Origin: Thalassotalea marina
Lineage (GTDB): Bacteria; Pseudomonadota; Gammaproteobacteria; Enterobacterales; Alteromonadaceae
Direction: 5' to 3'
Length of the DNA: 64,000 nt
Assembly (NCBI RefSeq): GCF_014656435.1
Contig: NZ_BNCK01000006.1
Location: 64,001-128,000 of the forward strand
Shown here: piece by piece, positions 26,479 through 35,372 of the stretch
How the letters are laid out: each line of letters begins with the position of its first letter
Position numbering within the stretch: position 1 is the stretch's first letter
Program-made: the position numbers and the translations under genes
The notes under the pieces: generated by a model
Seen by the model: the letters and a program-made list of their open reading frames with translations, nothing else
Databases searched by the model: none
What the model was told of the DNA's origin: nothing

Positions 26479-27849
26479 TCACAGCAAAACACATTGATTC
26501 AATGTTGAACCTGGTGGCAGCTTTAATCTTCTTAAATCTTTACACTCAGATGAAACATCGAAAGGGACAACCCATAATTTTAACAGCCCTGCATCATCAA
26601 AATTGAAACTTTGCTTTATTGGCTCTTGGAAATCTTCGTGGCTGGGATAAATCAGTATCAGCTCACCGCTACCATTTAAGTATTTATGACCATAAGCAAA
26701 CATTTGGTAAAAATCAGCTTGTGATAACCCATATTTGTTACCTTCATCTTTTTGATTAATCAACTTCCATTTAGTGTCAAGTACACAAACGTTTTTGTTT
26801 TTATGATTTCCTGCAGTGTGGCGAAGTAACAGATCTGGTTTGAGTTGAAAGAGATTTTTATCCTGCCCTTTTTGCTGATGTTTAACTAAGTACTCAGAGC
26901 TGGCTTGTGTTTTCAAGCTATAACTTTCTGGTAGTTCTTTGTGTAAAATACTAGCAACGTAGCTTTCAAATACGGCTTCCATTGGGAACAATAAGGAAAA
27001 TGCACTGCTTTTTCCCTGCATTGTTAATGGTGAAAACCCTTCCAAAATTAATTTTGCCCATGCTAACGGCGTTTCATAATAACTCATGCCTCTATCGAGT
27101 TTTATGCTAGCAAAATCATTTTTGATATTGGCGCTCATAGGTATGTCAGCAAAAGCAAATGACAGCTCTTGAATAAACTTTTGGTTGTTAGCACTACGGC
27201 TATAGTTAGCTACTTTTTTTAATGCAGAGTGAATCAAGCGATTAACAGGTCTATCTTGCAAGTATTCTTCATATTCAACATAGAATTTGTGCTTATTCAC
27301 AAAATTATGCTGAACTTGCTTACCCACTAATAATTTACCTTTTAAAAAAGATACATTGTCTTCACACCTAACATAATCACTACGCAAGCCTCGCTTAATT
27401 AGTGTATTTACCGAGGTTAAAAACTGACTGATAAACACCTCTAATAAGGGAATTTTATTTTTAGCTAAATTAGCATTATGGGTTTGTAAATGTCGAAACT
27501 GTTTTAATGCTTTTAACATCATCAATAAAGAACCGCGAGACGCATCTTCAGCTTTTTCGCTCGCTAGCTTTTTAGCAATCTTGGGCAATACCTCTATTTG
27601 TGTACCATCAGGGGTAAAAATTACGCCTGCATAGTTTTGAACTTGCAGTACCTCACAGCTATCAATTTGTTTTAGTCGCAAAAAACGGCTTTCTGACTCA
27701 TCACATAAACATAAGCTTTTTAAATATTCATATGCTTTTTCAGATATAGCTTTTATCCTAGGTGAAGCCTGCACTTTGCCACTTTTGTCATAGCCGTTAC
27801 CTAAATAGCCAAACTCAAAAACCGTAGTTTGTTTTTTTACTGCCAGCAT
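26479..27849 (-). CDS. mcrC: McrC, nuclease subunit of the McrBC modification-dependent restriction system
   Basis: A 456-residue McrC-family protein. An N-terminal domain (EFGYLGNGY..) is followed by the central helical region and a C-terminal PD-(D/E)xK nuclease: LKPDLLLR, then VCVLDTKWKLIN with the D..DxK residues. Together with McrB it cuts DNA carrying modified cytosine, using McrB's GTPase motor to bring two sites together. Its ATG overlaps the mcrB stop codon by one base (TAATG), a classic coupling. It is the last gene of the defence operon. Confidence 0.92.
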   Translation of the reverse strand: MLAVKKQTTVFEFGYLGNGYDKSGKVQASPRIKAISEKAYEYLKSLCLCDESESRFLRLKQIDSCEVLQVQNYAGVIFTPDGTQIEVLPKIAKKLASEKAEDASRGSLLMMLKALKQFRHLQTHNANLAKNKIPLLEVFISQFLTSVNTLIKRGLRSDYVRCEDNVSFLKGKLLVGKQVQHNFVNKHKFYVEYEEYLQDRPVNRLIHSALKKVANYSRSANNQKFIQELSFAFADIPMSANIKNDFASIKLDRGMSYYETPLAWAKLILEGFSPLTMQGKSSAFSLLFPMEAVFESYVASILHKELPESYSLKTQASSEYLVKHQQKGQDKNLFQLKPDLLLRHTAGNHKNKNVCVLDTKWKLINQKDEGNKYGLSQADFYQMFAYGHKYLNGSGELILIYPSHEDFQEPIKQSFNFDDAGLLKLWVVPFDVSSECKDLRRLKLPPGSTLNQCVLL

Positions 27850-30578
27850 TATAGAACGCTCGTTTCAGGCTCTTTCTCTGTAACTATCTGCTCTGTCAAA
27901 TCTTGCTCATTATCTGAGTTAGCCGATTTGTTTTGTTTTTTTAATACCAACGAATCATAAATGGCTTGATAAGCCAGTGCTTGGTGCCATGCTCCACTTT
28001 CGTCATCAAAGTCTGTGAGTTTGTAGGTTGCTTTTTTATCGTCGTAGGTATCTAAGCCATGGCCTTCACCGAAGATTTCATTGTATGAAACTGTAATTTC
28101 TTGGACAAATATCAAACTAGCGTGTGTATCTTTCTTTTTGCGATTATCTCCCAACACTAAACGTATTTTATTCCAATCTTCAAAAAAGTATTCTTCCAAT
28201 AATGGGATAATTTTGTTTTTAAACACTTGGTGTAATTCAATAAATGCTTCATCTTCACCTTTGGAATCTAATACCTTTGTCACCGACATAAAAAAAGCAT
28301 GACCTAATGTGTGCTCGCGATCATAAAGAACCTCAATGCGTTTATTCATTGTTTCAAGTAATTGTTCAAGATCAATCCCGTTGATGATTTTTCCACTAAG
28401 CAATATTGGCTTTGGCATCATTTCCACAAAATCAAAACGGCGGCGAAGGGCTGTATCCATCATTGCCAGCGACCTGTCAGCGGTATTCATGGTGCCAATC
28501 AGATACAAATTATCTGGTACATAAAATGGTTCCTCAGAGTGAGGTAAAGTTACGGTTAATGCTTCTGCGTTATTTTTTCCAAACCGTTTAGAGGGTTCAA
28601 TAAGCGTTATTAATTCACCAAAAATTTTAGAAATATTGCCTCGATTAATTTCATCAATAATAAGGACAAAGTTCTTTTCTTGTTCGTGATTTGGCTCACT
28701 GTAATCGGGAACTTTATAAACTTCTTTTATGTGATTTAATATCGCTTTTGCGTAGGATGAATTGTAAATACCATCAGCGTTTGCATCGCGATAAAGTTTT
28801 CTGATGTTTTCTATTGAAACAGGGTAACCACGACCAAGATCTTCATGGATAGTCGCGTTTGGAAAAACTCGGAAAGTTTTATTCCCGTGATACTGAACAG
28901 TGAACGCCTTACCTCGCTCTGTTTTAAGGCTTACACCATCTTCCTCAATCTCAATCTTAAATTGTGAAAAAGCCCATTCAAGTTGATCATGCTCTTGATT
29001 TTCGCCTTGTTGCGCTTGTTTACATATTTTTTTAAATACGCCATCTTCAACATTATATGAAATGTTTCCATCGTCAGAAGATGCTTTAAGCCCCTCTACA
29101 AATTCCTCATAGCCATAACTTTGATGGAAAGTAACAAACCTTATACGACCTGCTTCATAAAGTTCCTTGTAAAGGCGAGTTAGTTCAGCTCTCTGTTCAA
29201 GTGTTGTACCTGAGCTTTCATCAATACCAAGAGCACTAAACATTTCAGGTTCTGCCGCTTTAACCGCCGCTTGAATCGTGTGATAGGTTTTTCCTGTGCC
29301 CGGAGGACCATACAGAATTTGATTACGCGGCGATTTATCCATAGTTTCCATCAGCATAGTAGTTTTTTTGGGGTTGCTTATTTGGCTTGTATCAAAGCCT
29401 AAATCTTTAAGAGTAAGTTTGAAATACGGCTTAAGAATTTCCTGTTCGAACATCCAATATTCTTTTTTCGGCACTTCCCAGCTTGTACCGTTAAAGCTAG
29501 GCGACCATCTTTTAGGATTACCTTTATATTGCTCAGGGCTTTCTAATTGCTTTATCACATCATAGGTGCGCATCATCCAAGCATTATCGAGATATGGCCC
29601 GTCAAAATATTGGATATCTGAAGTTACTCTAACTACCTGATATACCTTGCCACCGTAACTCAGCGATACAACATCTCCCTCACTAATTTCCTTAAATGCA
29701 CTAGCGCTGCCATTCCCCGTATTTTCATGTACAGTAATAATCTGATTTTGCTCTAGCCAATCCAGTTCTTCTGTTTTGAATGTTGACGGGCTATGAGAAA
29801 CTTTCCAAATTCTAGGGTTCTCAACAGAAGATGTGTCAACATAATCACTAGGCCAATACGCACCTCTAGTAATAGGAAGACGTTGGGCAAAGTTTTGTAC
29901 AACACTACTACCACTTATGTCTGCGAGCGACTCAGAATTTAACGAAACTTTATAGTCTCCACTTTGATAAACTATTGTTTCGGCTTTTGGCTCTAAGGTA
30001 GCTAATACTTCTTGAGCGGTGCTGTGATCATGCCCTTTACGACCAATTCTAATCGCACCACCCGTTTTCATTTTTGTTGTGAAAATATCTAAGCTCATTT
30101 CATTGGCAAAAAGCATTAAGGTACAAAATGAATTTAGCGTATCGTCAGACCAATTTTGATAGTGCTGCTTAAAAGCATTGTTATGAATAAATTGTTGAAT
30201 AACATCATCATGGGTCAATTTAATTGAGACGACTTCAATATCAATATCTAAAGATTTCACATGCTCAATGAACTTAGAAATATTGCCATCACCCCATTGG
30301 GTAGAAACCAATAGTTTATGCCCATCAACAGTTAACTTTTCATCTTCTTTATTAAAAAAGCGTTTCATAACATCATCAGAAAGCTTTAACTTATCTTTGT
30401 AGTCAGCTTCCGTGCAAAAAGCACCTTTTCTTCCTTGAATTTCAGCAGGAAATGCAACTTGTAATTGACTTAATGTTGGCTGTTTACGTTCTACATAGTC
30501 CTTAACTACGGCTAAAACCAATCGCCCTTTACCATAAACCTGTCCGTTGAATTGGTATTTTGTAAAATCTCTAGGCAC
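27849..30578 (-). CDS. mcrB: McrB, AAA+ GTPase motor of McrBC restriction
   Basis: A 909-residue AAA+ protein, about twice the length of E. coli McrB (459), so it has an added N-terminal half. The motor holds Walker A GPPGTGKT (424-431), FVTFHQSYGYEEFVEGL, Walker B VLIIDEINRGNISKIFGE, the signature GTMNTADRSLAMMDTALRRRF, and the usual C-terminal lid. Residues 1-120 form a domain I do not recognise, starting YQFNGQVYGKGRLVLAVVKDY. Residues 270-345 (EISEGDVVSLSYGGKVYQVVRV) look like a PUA/EVE-type fold that could read modified bases; this is inference. The start is GTG and overlaps the upstream gene by 8 bases. Target modification unknown. Confidence 0.9.
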   Translation of the reverse strand: MPRDFTKYQFNGQVYGKGRLVLAVVKDYVERKQPTLSQLQVAFPAEIQGRKGAFCTEADYKDKLKLSDDVMKRFFNKEDEKLTVDGHKLLVSTQWGDGNISKFIEHVKSLDIDIEVVSIKLTHDDVIQQFIHNNAFKQHYQNWSDDTLNSFCTLMLFANEMSLDIFTTKMKTGGAIRIGRKGHDHSTAQEVLATLEPKAETIVYQSGDYKVSLNSESLADISGSSVVQNFAQRLPITRGAYWPSDYVDTSSVENPRIWKVSHSPSTFKTEELDWLEQNQIITVHENTGNGSASAFKEISEGDVVSLSYGGKVYQVVRVTSDIQYFDGPYLDNAWMMRTYDVIKQLESPEQYKGNPKRWSPSFNGTSWEVPKKEYWMFEQEILKPYFKLTLKDLGFDTSQISNPKKTTMLMETMDKSPRNQILYGPPGTGKTYHTIQAAVKAAEPEMFSALGIDESSGTTLEQRAELTRLYKELYEAGRIRFVTFHQSYGYEEFVEGLKASSDDGNISYNVEDGVFKKICKQAQQGENQEHDQLEWAFSQFKIEIEEDGVSLKTERGKAFTVQYHGNKTFRVFPNATIHEDLGRGYPVSIENIRKLYRDANADGIYNSSYAKAILNHIKEVYKVPDYSEPNHEQEKNFVLIIDEINRGNISKIFGELITLIEPSKRFGKNNAEALTVTLPHSEEPFYVPDNLYLIGTMNTADRSLAMMDTALRRRFDFVEMMPKPILLSGKIINGIDLEQLLETMNKRIEVLYDREHTLGHAFFMSVTKVLDSKGEDEAFIELHQVFKNKIIPLLEEYFFEDWNKIRLVLGDNRKKKDTHASLIFVQEITVSYNEIFGEGHGLDTYDDKKATYKLTDFDDESGAWHQALAYQAIYDSLVLKKQNKSANSDNEQDLTEQIVTEKEPETSVL

Positions 30579-31239
30579 CTACTTCACTCCTTTGATTTAA
30601 AATTTTAGAACACGCAGCGTAACGCTGTTCTATAGGAATATTTTTATAGTAATCACTTTCAACACCTGCGGTTAAAATGCGTTTTCTATTTCCTGTGTTG
30701 GGGTCTACAACATAAGTACTTATGTATTTAGGGGCGGCTTCATCTTCGTACCACGTAATATTAAACGCGCATAAATTCGGGAAAAAATATAAGCTTTTAC
30801 AAGCTGGAATATGGGCATGAATCCACCATGCTAATGATGTCCAATCGCCTGTTTTCTCAAAATAATCTAAGTAGGATGGAATAACGATACACGCGGTTGC
30901 GCCCATATTGCCATTTTCATCTCGCCTATCCCAAATATGACCTGCATAGTTTTTTTCATTACTCGCGCAATTAGCACCTAGCTCATTCCCCAATTGGTTT
31001 ACTTCGCAGCTTCGAAAAGCAGAGCGAATATGAAGTCGTCCCCATGCGTCTTGAATAGGCTCAAGCACTTTTTCACAAAGCTGCGTACCTGCTGCAACTG
31101 CCAATTCGATATCATCAGGGATATTATTAATACCATGCACGGCAGCCGTTTCTGAAAAAAGAAAATCACGTAGAAAGAAGTGCTTAGACAGCCTAATTCT
31201 AGCTAGGTTATCAAGTTTGGTGATTGTTGATTTTGACAT
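30571..31239 (-). CDS. M15-peptidase-like protein with altered metal site, within the defence operon
   Basis: A 222-residue soluble protein with layout similar to M15 (VanY/D-Ala-D-Ala carboxypeptidase) folds. IRSAFRSCEVNQLG (71-84) corresponds to the SGYRS..N motif, and NYAGHIWD (97-104) to the SxHxxGxAxD motif. The first metal-binding His is replaced by Asn97, but Asp104 is kept and a new His101 stands nearby; WIHAH (139-143) can supply the last ligand. I recall an uncharacterised family of about 220 residues with the same HIWDRRD core. It lies 11 bases after the preceding gene and overlaps mcrB by 8 bases. A phage-lysin-like or DNA/nucleotide-processing role is speculation. Confidence 0.7.
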   Translation of the reverse strand: MSKSTITKLDNLARIRLSKHFFLRDFLFSETAAVHGINNIPDDIELAVAAGTQLCEKVLEPIQDAWGRLHIRSAFRSCEVNQLGNELGANCASNEKNYAGHIWDRRDENGNMGATACIVIPSYLDYFEKTGDWTSLAWWIHAHIPACKSLYFFPNLCAFNITWYEDEAAPKYISTYVVDPNTGNRKRILTAGVESDYYKNIPIEQRYAACSKILNQRSEVGA

Positions 31240-31250
31240 GATGAATTCCT

Positions 31251-32483
31251 TTACTGCTTTGGTGATAGGCGGTTAATTAAGTCAACGAGTTGAGTGGGGC
31301 CTTGATCATTTTTAACCATGTCGGTAGTGCTTGGTCTGAATAGGGTTTGGAGTATTAGTTGGCGATCTTCCTCTTTGGGTCCTTGGCCTTTTCGTGTTAG
31401 TGCAAGGTAAGTGTGGATCATGGTTCTGCGCTCTTGAGCATCAGTGGCTAAGTGCAGATGTGACATAAATATGTTCGCTGCTACCTTTATTAGCCATATA
31501 CCAAAAGTGGTAATCGCAGCTACAGTGATAAGCTTATTTAGTGCTACGTCTTTGATGGTTGTATTTAAGTGACTATCAACAAATATCATTAAAGTTGTAA
31601 CGACTGCAATTATCATCACAATCATAACGACACCAAAACCAATGGCCTTATTACGATTATTATCCTTTTGAATACCCCAGTATTTAACAGCTGCGTGCAA
31701 TGCTAATTTGTCGTCATAGGTTTTAGTCAGATTTTCTAAGTCCTTTTTTGAACTTAATAATTCATCATCGAATGCTGACTTGAATTGCTCTTTATGCGTT
31801 TCTAGATCGACTGATTGCGCTTCAGTTTGATCATCCCATTTCTTAATAAGTTTATCTGCATTAACTTTATGTTCTATCAACTCCACCAGCTCGATATTAA
31901 AATCAGAAGTCAGTTTGTTTCTTTGCTCTTCAAACTCTATATCCCAGCGTTCTTTTAGCATTTGCAAGGAATCAGCTTCATCTCTTACACGATCTTCATT
32001 ACCAGATATATAAGCATCGGCTTCTTGCAAGCCTTGATACATTTTGCGATCAATCTGAGCTACATTTACATCAAACACTACCGCTATTGCGGCTAAGCCA
32101 AATTCATTGCTTTTGCTCGCTTGCCTTTGAATAAAGTCATAAAAAGGGGCTTCATCAGTAAACAGTTGTTTGTGTTTGAGTAAGTTAGCAAACTCCTGAC
32201 TGAATTGTTCAACACGTGTGTTGTAAATATCGGGGTCATTTTTAAAACGCTGTAAGCCTTGCGTTATCTGTTTTTGTAAATTGTTCCAACTACCATCGAA
32301 AGTCGAAAATAACTGCTGCATTTGATAACGCTGGCTGACATTACTATGAAAACCGTATGATTGACGTTGTTGTTGAACCCAAGCCAACAACTTTTCAGGA
32401 TCATCAAACCATTTGCTGCCCGTTTCGGTTTTGATGGTGATGCGCTTTAATTTTGCTTCTTCTTGTTCAATTTCTTCTGACAT
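31251..32483 (-). CDS. Coiled-coil membrane protein (DUF6161-like) in the defence operon
   Basis: A 410-residue protein without signal peptide. Residues 50-125 are helical, and 150-260 are rich in K, E, D and L with heptad-like spacing, a likely coiled coil. Two membrane spans follow at about 280-302 and 318-340. After them stands a conserved-looking motif SHLHLATDAQERRTMIHTYLALTRKG (341-366), then a cytoplasmic tail. The motif reminds me of proteins labelled DUF6161; this is a resemblance only. AAGGA precedes the ATG. It lies between hsdS and an M15-like gene. A membrane effector that answers to restriction activity is possible, but unproven. Confidence 0.7.
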   Translation of the reverse strand: MSEEIEQEEAKLKRITIKTETGSKWFDDPEKLLAWVQQQRQSYGFHSNVSQRYQMQQLFSTFDGSWNNLQKQITQGLQRFKNDPDIYNTRVEQFSQEFANLLKHKQLFTDEAPFYDFIQRQASKSNEFGLAAIAVVFDVNVAQIDRKMYQGLQEADAYISGNEDRVRDEADSLQMLKERWDIEFEEQRNKLTSDFNIELVELIEHKVNADKLIKKWDDQTEAQSVDLETHKEQFKSAFDDELLSSKKDLENLTKTYDDKLALHAAVKYWGIQKDNNRNKAIGFGVVMIVMIIAVVTTLMIFVDSHLNTTIKDVALNKLITVAAITTFGIWLIKVAANIFMSHLHLATDAQERRTMIHTYLALTRKGQGPKEEDRQLILQTLFRPSTTDMVKNDQGPTQLVDLINRLSPKQ

Positions 32484-32536
32484 ATCAACGTCCTTGTTAT
32501 TCTTGTTTTAAAGTAAGAGCTATAATTCGCCAGCAC

Positions 32537-32620
32537 AACTGAGTAGGGAACTCAGTTGAACAGCCTTTGGCTGGCCCGAAGGGTGAGCGCCAAGGATGGT
32601 GCGAATAAAGGCTTTTGGGC
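32537..32620 (-). repeat. REP-like palindromic sequence downstream of hsdS
   Basis: The 137-base gap after hsdS holds nested inverted repeats: AACTGAG-7-CTCAGTT (32537-32557) and CCTTTGGC / GCCAAGG arms around a tight CCCGAAGGG hairpin near 32561-32596. This layout resembles dispersed REP/BIME-type elements. It also separates hsdS from the next gene and could work as a partial terminator. Copies elsewhere in the genome cannot be checked here. Confidence 0.5.
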
Positions 32621-33733
32621 TCATAACCCACCTGCAAAAGCTTTTTGGCTTAGAGAGCTAAAAGCAATGTTTGATTCAAATAGCGAAGTGGTCTTTAGTG
32701 CTTTTGTAGATTCCAATTTTTTAACTACAGTATCAAACTTATTGATCAAAGCTAAATCAGGTACTGGGATTTGAATCTCTAGTAAATCAGCTTTAGTTAG
32801 ACTTGGAATAGTCACAGTTTTATTTAGCTTTTCGAAATTGAAAAAGACACAAAACCAATATAAGTAATTGTGGGATATTAACTCTTTGTGTGGGACCAAA
32901 CCAAAAGCCGTATCTACATTCCAAAACTTTTCCTTTACCAATATTGGTTTATTGATATTTCCTTTCCGTCCGATAATAACACTGTTCTCAGGTGTCAAAT
33001 ATTCGGTAGCTCTTCCCATCTCACCACCTGACCCCATAATGGGATATTTGCCGTCATCAGCTATAACAGCTTTTTGGCTTTTTCCATTTACGATTTTTAA
33101 AACATTATTCCACTTCTTAACTTCCCACCCTTTCGGGTTAGAAATAGGATCGCCGAACATATCTAGGAAGATGCTGCGGAGGAAGTCGTCGGCGAGTTTG
33201 ATGGCTTGTTGGCGTTTGCGGCGCACGCTGTCGGCTTTATCTAAAATCGCGGCGATACGTTTTTGTTTTTCAAGTGGTGGAACTTCGACATCTAACTTTG
33301 CTAAGTTCCCCCTTGAAATTCGTTGCCTAGTTGTTCCAGTCACAAATTTTAAAATCTGATTATTAAAACGTTCAGAGTTGATCAAATGCATTAACCAACG
33401 GCTGTCAATTTCATCCGAAGCTGGTCTAACAATACAAATGTCAACAACTGTTACACACTTGGTATTTAACTCTGGAAAAATACATGCTCTGCCTATAGGG
33501 TCAGGCATTCTAGCAATCAATATATCTCCTTCTTCAAGATACGTGCATTTTAATTCTTCAGCTTTCTTACTAGTCATAAATCTGTTAGATTTATCAATAA
33601 AAGTGCCCACACCAATATCAGCTAACTGTATTAGCCTAACATCACCATTTGGATCTTGATCTTTACTTTCTACCCAGTCACCATCAGAAAAAACTCCGTT
33701 AGCGGTAACTAAATCTTTGAATTTTTTCATCAT
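32621..33733 (-). CDS. hsdS: Type I restriction-modification specificity subunit HsdS
   Basis: A 370-residue specificity subunit with two target recognition domains. The first is around residues 10-150, with LIQLADIGVGTF. The second, about 190-340, starts NPKGWEVKKWNNVLKIVNGKSQKA and contains IIGRKGNINKPILV. They are separated by the conserved helix PLEKQKRIAAILDKADSVRRKRQQAI and closed by a second, shorter one (LESTKALKTTSLFESNIAFSSLSQKAF). The two domains read the two halves of the split DNA target, which cannot be predicted. I chose the ATG at 33733 rather than the upstream TTG; it lies 2 bases after the hsdM stop, so the genes are coupled. Confidence 0.92.
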   Translation of the reverse strand: MMKKFKDLVTANGVFSDGDWVESKDQDPNGDVRLIQLADIGVGTFIDKSNRFMTSKKAEELKCTYLEEGDILIARMPDPIGRACIFPELNTKCVTVVDICIVRPASDEIDSRWLMHLINSERFNNQILKFVTGTTRQRISRGNLAKLDVEVPPLEKQKRIAAILDKADSVRRKRQQAIKLADDFLRSIFLDMFGDPISNPKGWEVKKWNNVLKIVNGKSQKAVIADDGKYPIMGSGGEMGRATEYLTPENSVIIGRKGNINKPILVKEKFWNVDTAFGLVPHKELISHNYLYWFCVFFNFEKLNKTVTIPSLTKADLLEIQIPVPDLALINKFDTVVKKLESTKALKTTSLFESNIAFSSLSQKAFAGGL

Positions 33734-33735
33734 GA

Positions 33736-35328
33736 TCAAAGCATACCCTCAAGTTCTTTTAAGTCTGCCAAGATTTCATTTTCCAATGACACTAACTTAC
33801 CCAAGATTTCTTTTGGCGGATCGTATTGCTCTTCTTCATAAACCACTTCCTTATAGCGGTTAATAGAAAGATCATATTTGTTTGCAGCGATGTCTTCTTT
33901 ACTTACCCAAAACGCTTTTTGGGTTTTATCGTTTTCTTCGCTGGTTGCGATGGCTTTGTCACGGGCTTTAAACTGGGCAACCAAATCTGGCAAATCGTTA
34001 TCTTTAATCGGTGTGCGTTTATCATCTAGCGAGAAGCCATCGGCTTGCACGTCATAAAACCATACATGGTCGGTAGTACCACCTTTGGTGAAAATTAAAA
34101 TCGCGGTTGATACACCTGCATACGGTTTAAATACACCGCTAGGTAGTGAAATTACCGCTTCAAGCTGGTTATTATCGACGAGTAATTTACGCAATTGTTG
34201 GTGCGCTTTAGATGAGCCAAATAATACGCCGTCAGGTACGATAGTCGCTGAGCGACCGCCTATACGTAACATACGTTCAATTAAGGCAACAAAAAGTAGC
34301 TCAGTTTTTTTAGTTTTTACTTTACGTAAAATTTCTGGGCAAACGTCTTCTTCATCCAATGAGCCTTTGAACGGTGGGTTGGCGAGAATAATTTCCATGC
34401 CTTCTTTTGCTTCAGCAGGAAATTTTTCCAAGAAAGACTGGCTTAAGGTATCTTGGTAATGGATATCAGGCTGCTTAATACCGTGCATTACCAAGTTCAT
34501 CGCCGCAACACGTAACATGGTGGCATCAAAATCAAAGCCGTGGAACATATCGGTATCGATGTGTTTACGTGCGTCTTCGTCAATTAAATCACCTGAATAC
34601 AAGACGTTTTCAACTTGTTTACCGTCACTGCCAAGCAGCGGTTTGCCTTCATCATCACCTTCTTCCACAAACAGGGGCTCGCGTTCAACACCTTCTGGCG
34701 AAGTGTATTTTTCAAGTAAATACTCGTAAGACACTGATAAGAAGCCACCTGTGCCCGTTGATGGGTCGCAAATACGGCTGTTTTTATCTGGGTCCATGAT
34801 TTCCACCATTGCACGAATAATATGGCGTGGCGTTCTAAACTGTCCGTTAATCCCTGCGGTGGTTAACTTACTTAATAAATATTCGTATAAGTCACCTTTG
34901 GTATCAGAGTTTTCTAGAGGTAAGTCGTTAACCATCTCTACTGCTTTCACTAATAGCGATTGCTTTTGGATCATCAACTGGGCGTCTTTCATAAACTCGT
35001 TGAAAATAGCGCCCTCGGTTGATTCATCATCATTGGTTTTAGAGAAATAAGGGAATAGTTCGTCCTTAACCACTTTATAAAGTTCTTCCGCGCCTAAATG
35101 ACGCAAGTTTTGCCAACGCAAGTGCTGCTCTTTGTCATTAAAACGGCGGGTAAACGGCTTTTTCGTTCTGGCGAAACGCTTTTCATCCGCTTGCTCATTC
35201 ATATCAAGCATGCGGGCATACATTAAAAAGGTAATTTGCTCGATTACTGTGAGCGGATTAGTAATACCGCCCGTCCAAAATTCTTCCCAAAGTTTGTCTA
35301 TTTTGCTTTTAAGCTGACCTGTGATCAT
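33736..35328 (-). CDS. hsdM: Type I restriction-modification DNA methyltransferase HsdM
   Basis: A 530-residue N6-adenine methyltransferase subunit. The N-terminal helical domain ([33 protein letters not shown]) is typical. The SAM-binding motif DPSTGTGGF lies at 188-196 and the catalytic NPPF at 317-320. With HsdS it forms the protective methylase, and with HsdR the restriction complex. It sits 44 bases downstream of hsdR and directly upstream of hsdS. No truncation or lost motif is visible, so the enzyme should be active. Confidence 0.95.
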   Translation of the reverse strand: MITGQLKSKIDKLWEEFWTGGITNPLTVIEQITFLMYARMLDMNEQADEKRFARTKKPFTRRFNDKEQHLRWQNLRHLGAEELYKVVKDELFPYFSKTNDDESTEGAIFNEFMKDAQLMIQKQSLLVKAVEMVNDLPLENSDTKGDLYEYLLSKLTTAGINGQFRTPRHIIRAMVEIMDPDKNSRICDPSTGTGGFLSVSYEYLLEKYTSPEGVEREPLFVEEGDDEGKPLLGSDGKQVENVLYSGDLIDEDARKHIDTDMFHGFDFDATMLRVAAMNLVMHGIKQPDIHYQDTLSQSFLEKFPAEAKEGMEIILANPPFKGSLDEEDVCPEILRKVKTKKTELLFVALIERMLRIGGRSATIVPDGVLFGSSKAHQQLRKLLVDNNQLEAVISLPSGVFKPYAGVSTAILIFTKGGTTDHVWFYDVQADGFSLDDKRTPIKDNDLPDLVAQFKARDKAIATSEENDKTQKAFWVSKEDIAANKYDLSINRYKEVVYEEEQYDPPKEILGKLVSLENEILADLKELEGML

Positions 35329-35372
35329 TTTGCTTTTTTCCTCTTGTCGAACTGTTTAATTAAAGGCTCGAC

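Noticed and set aside
26388-26606. 72-residue plus-strand frame at the end of mcrC
   Set aside because: Most of it is antisense to the mcrC coding sequence and it has no ribosome site.
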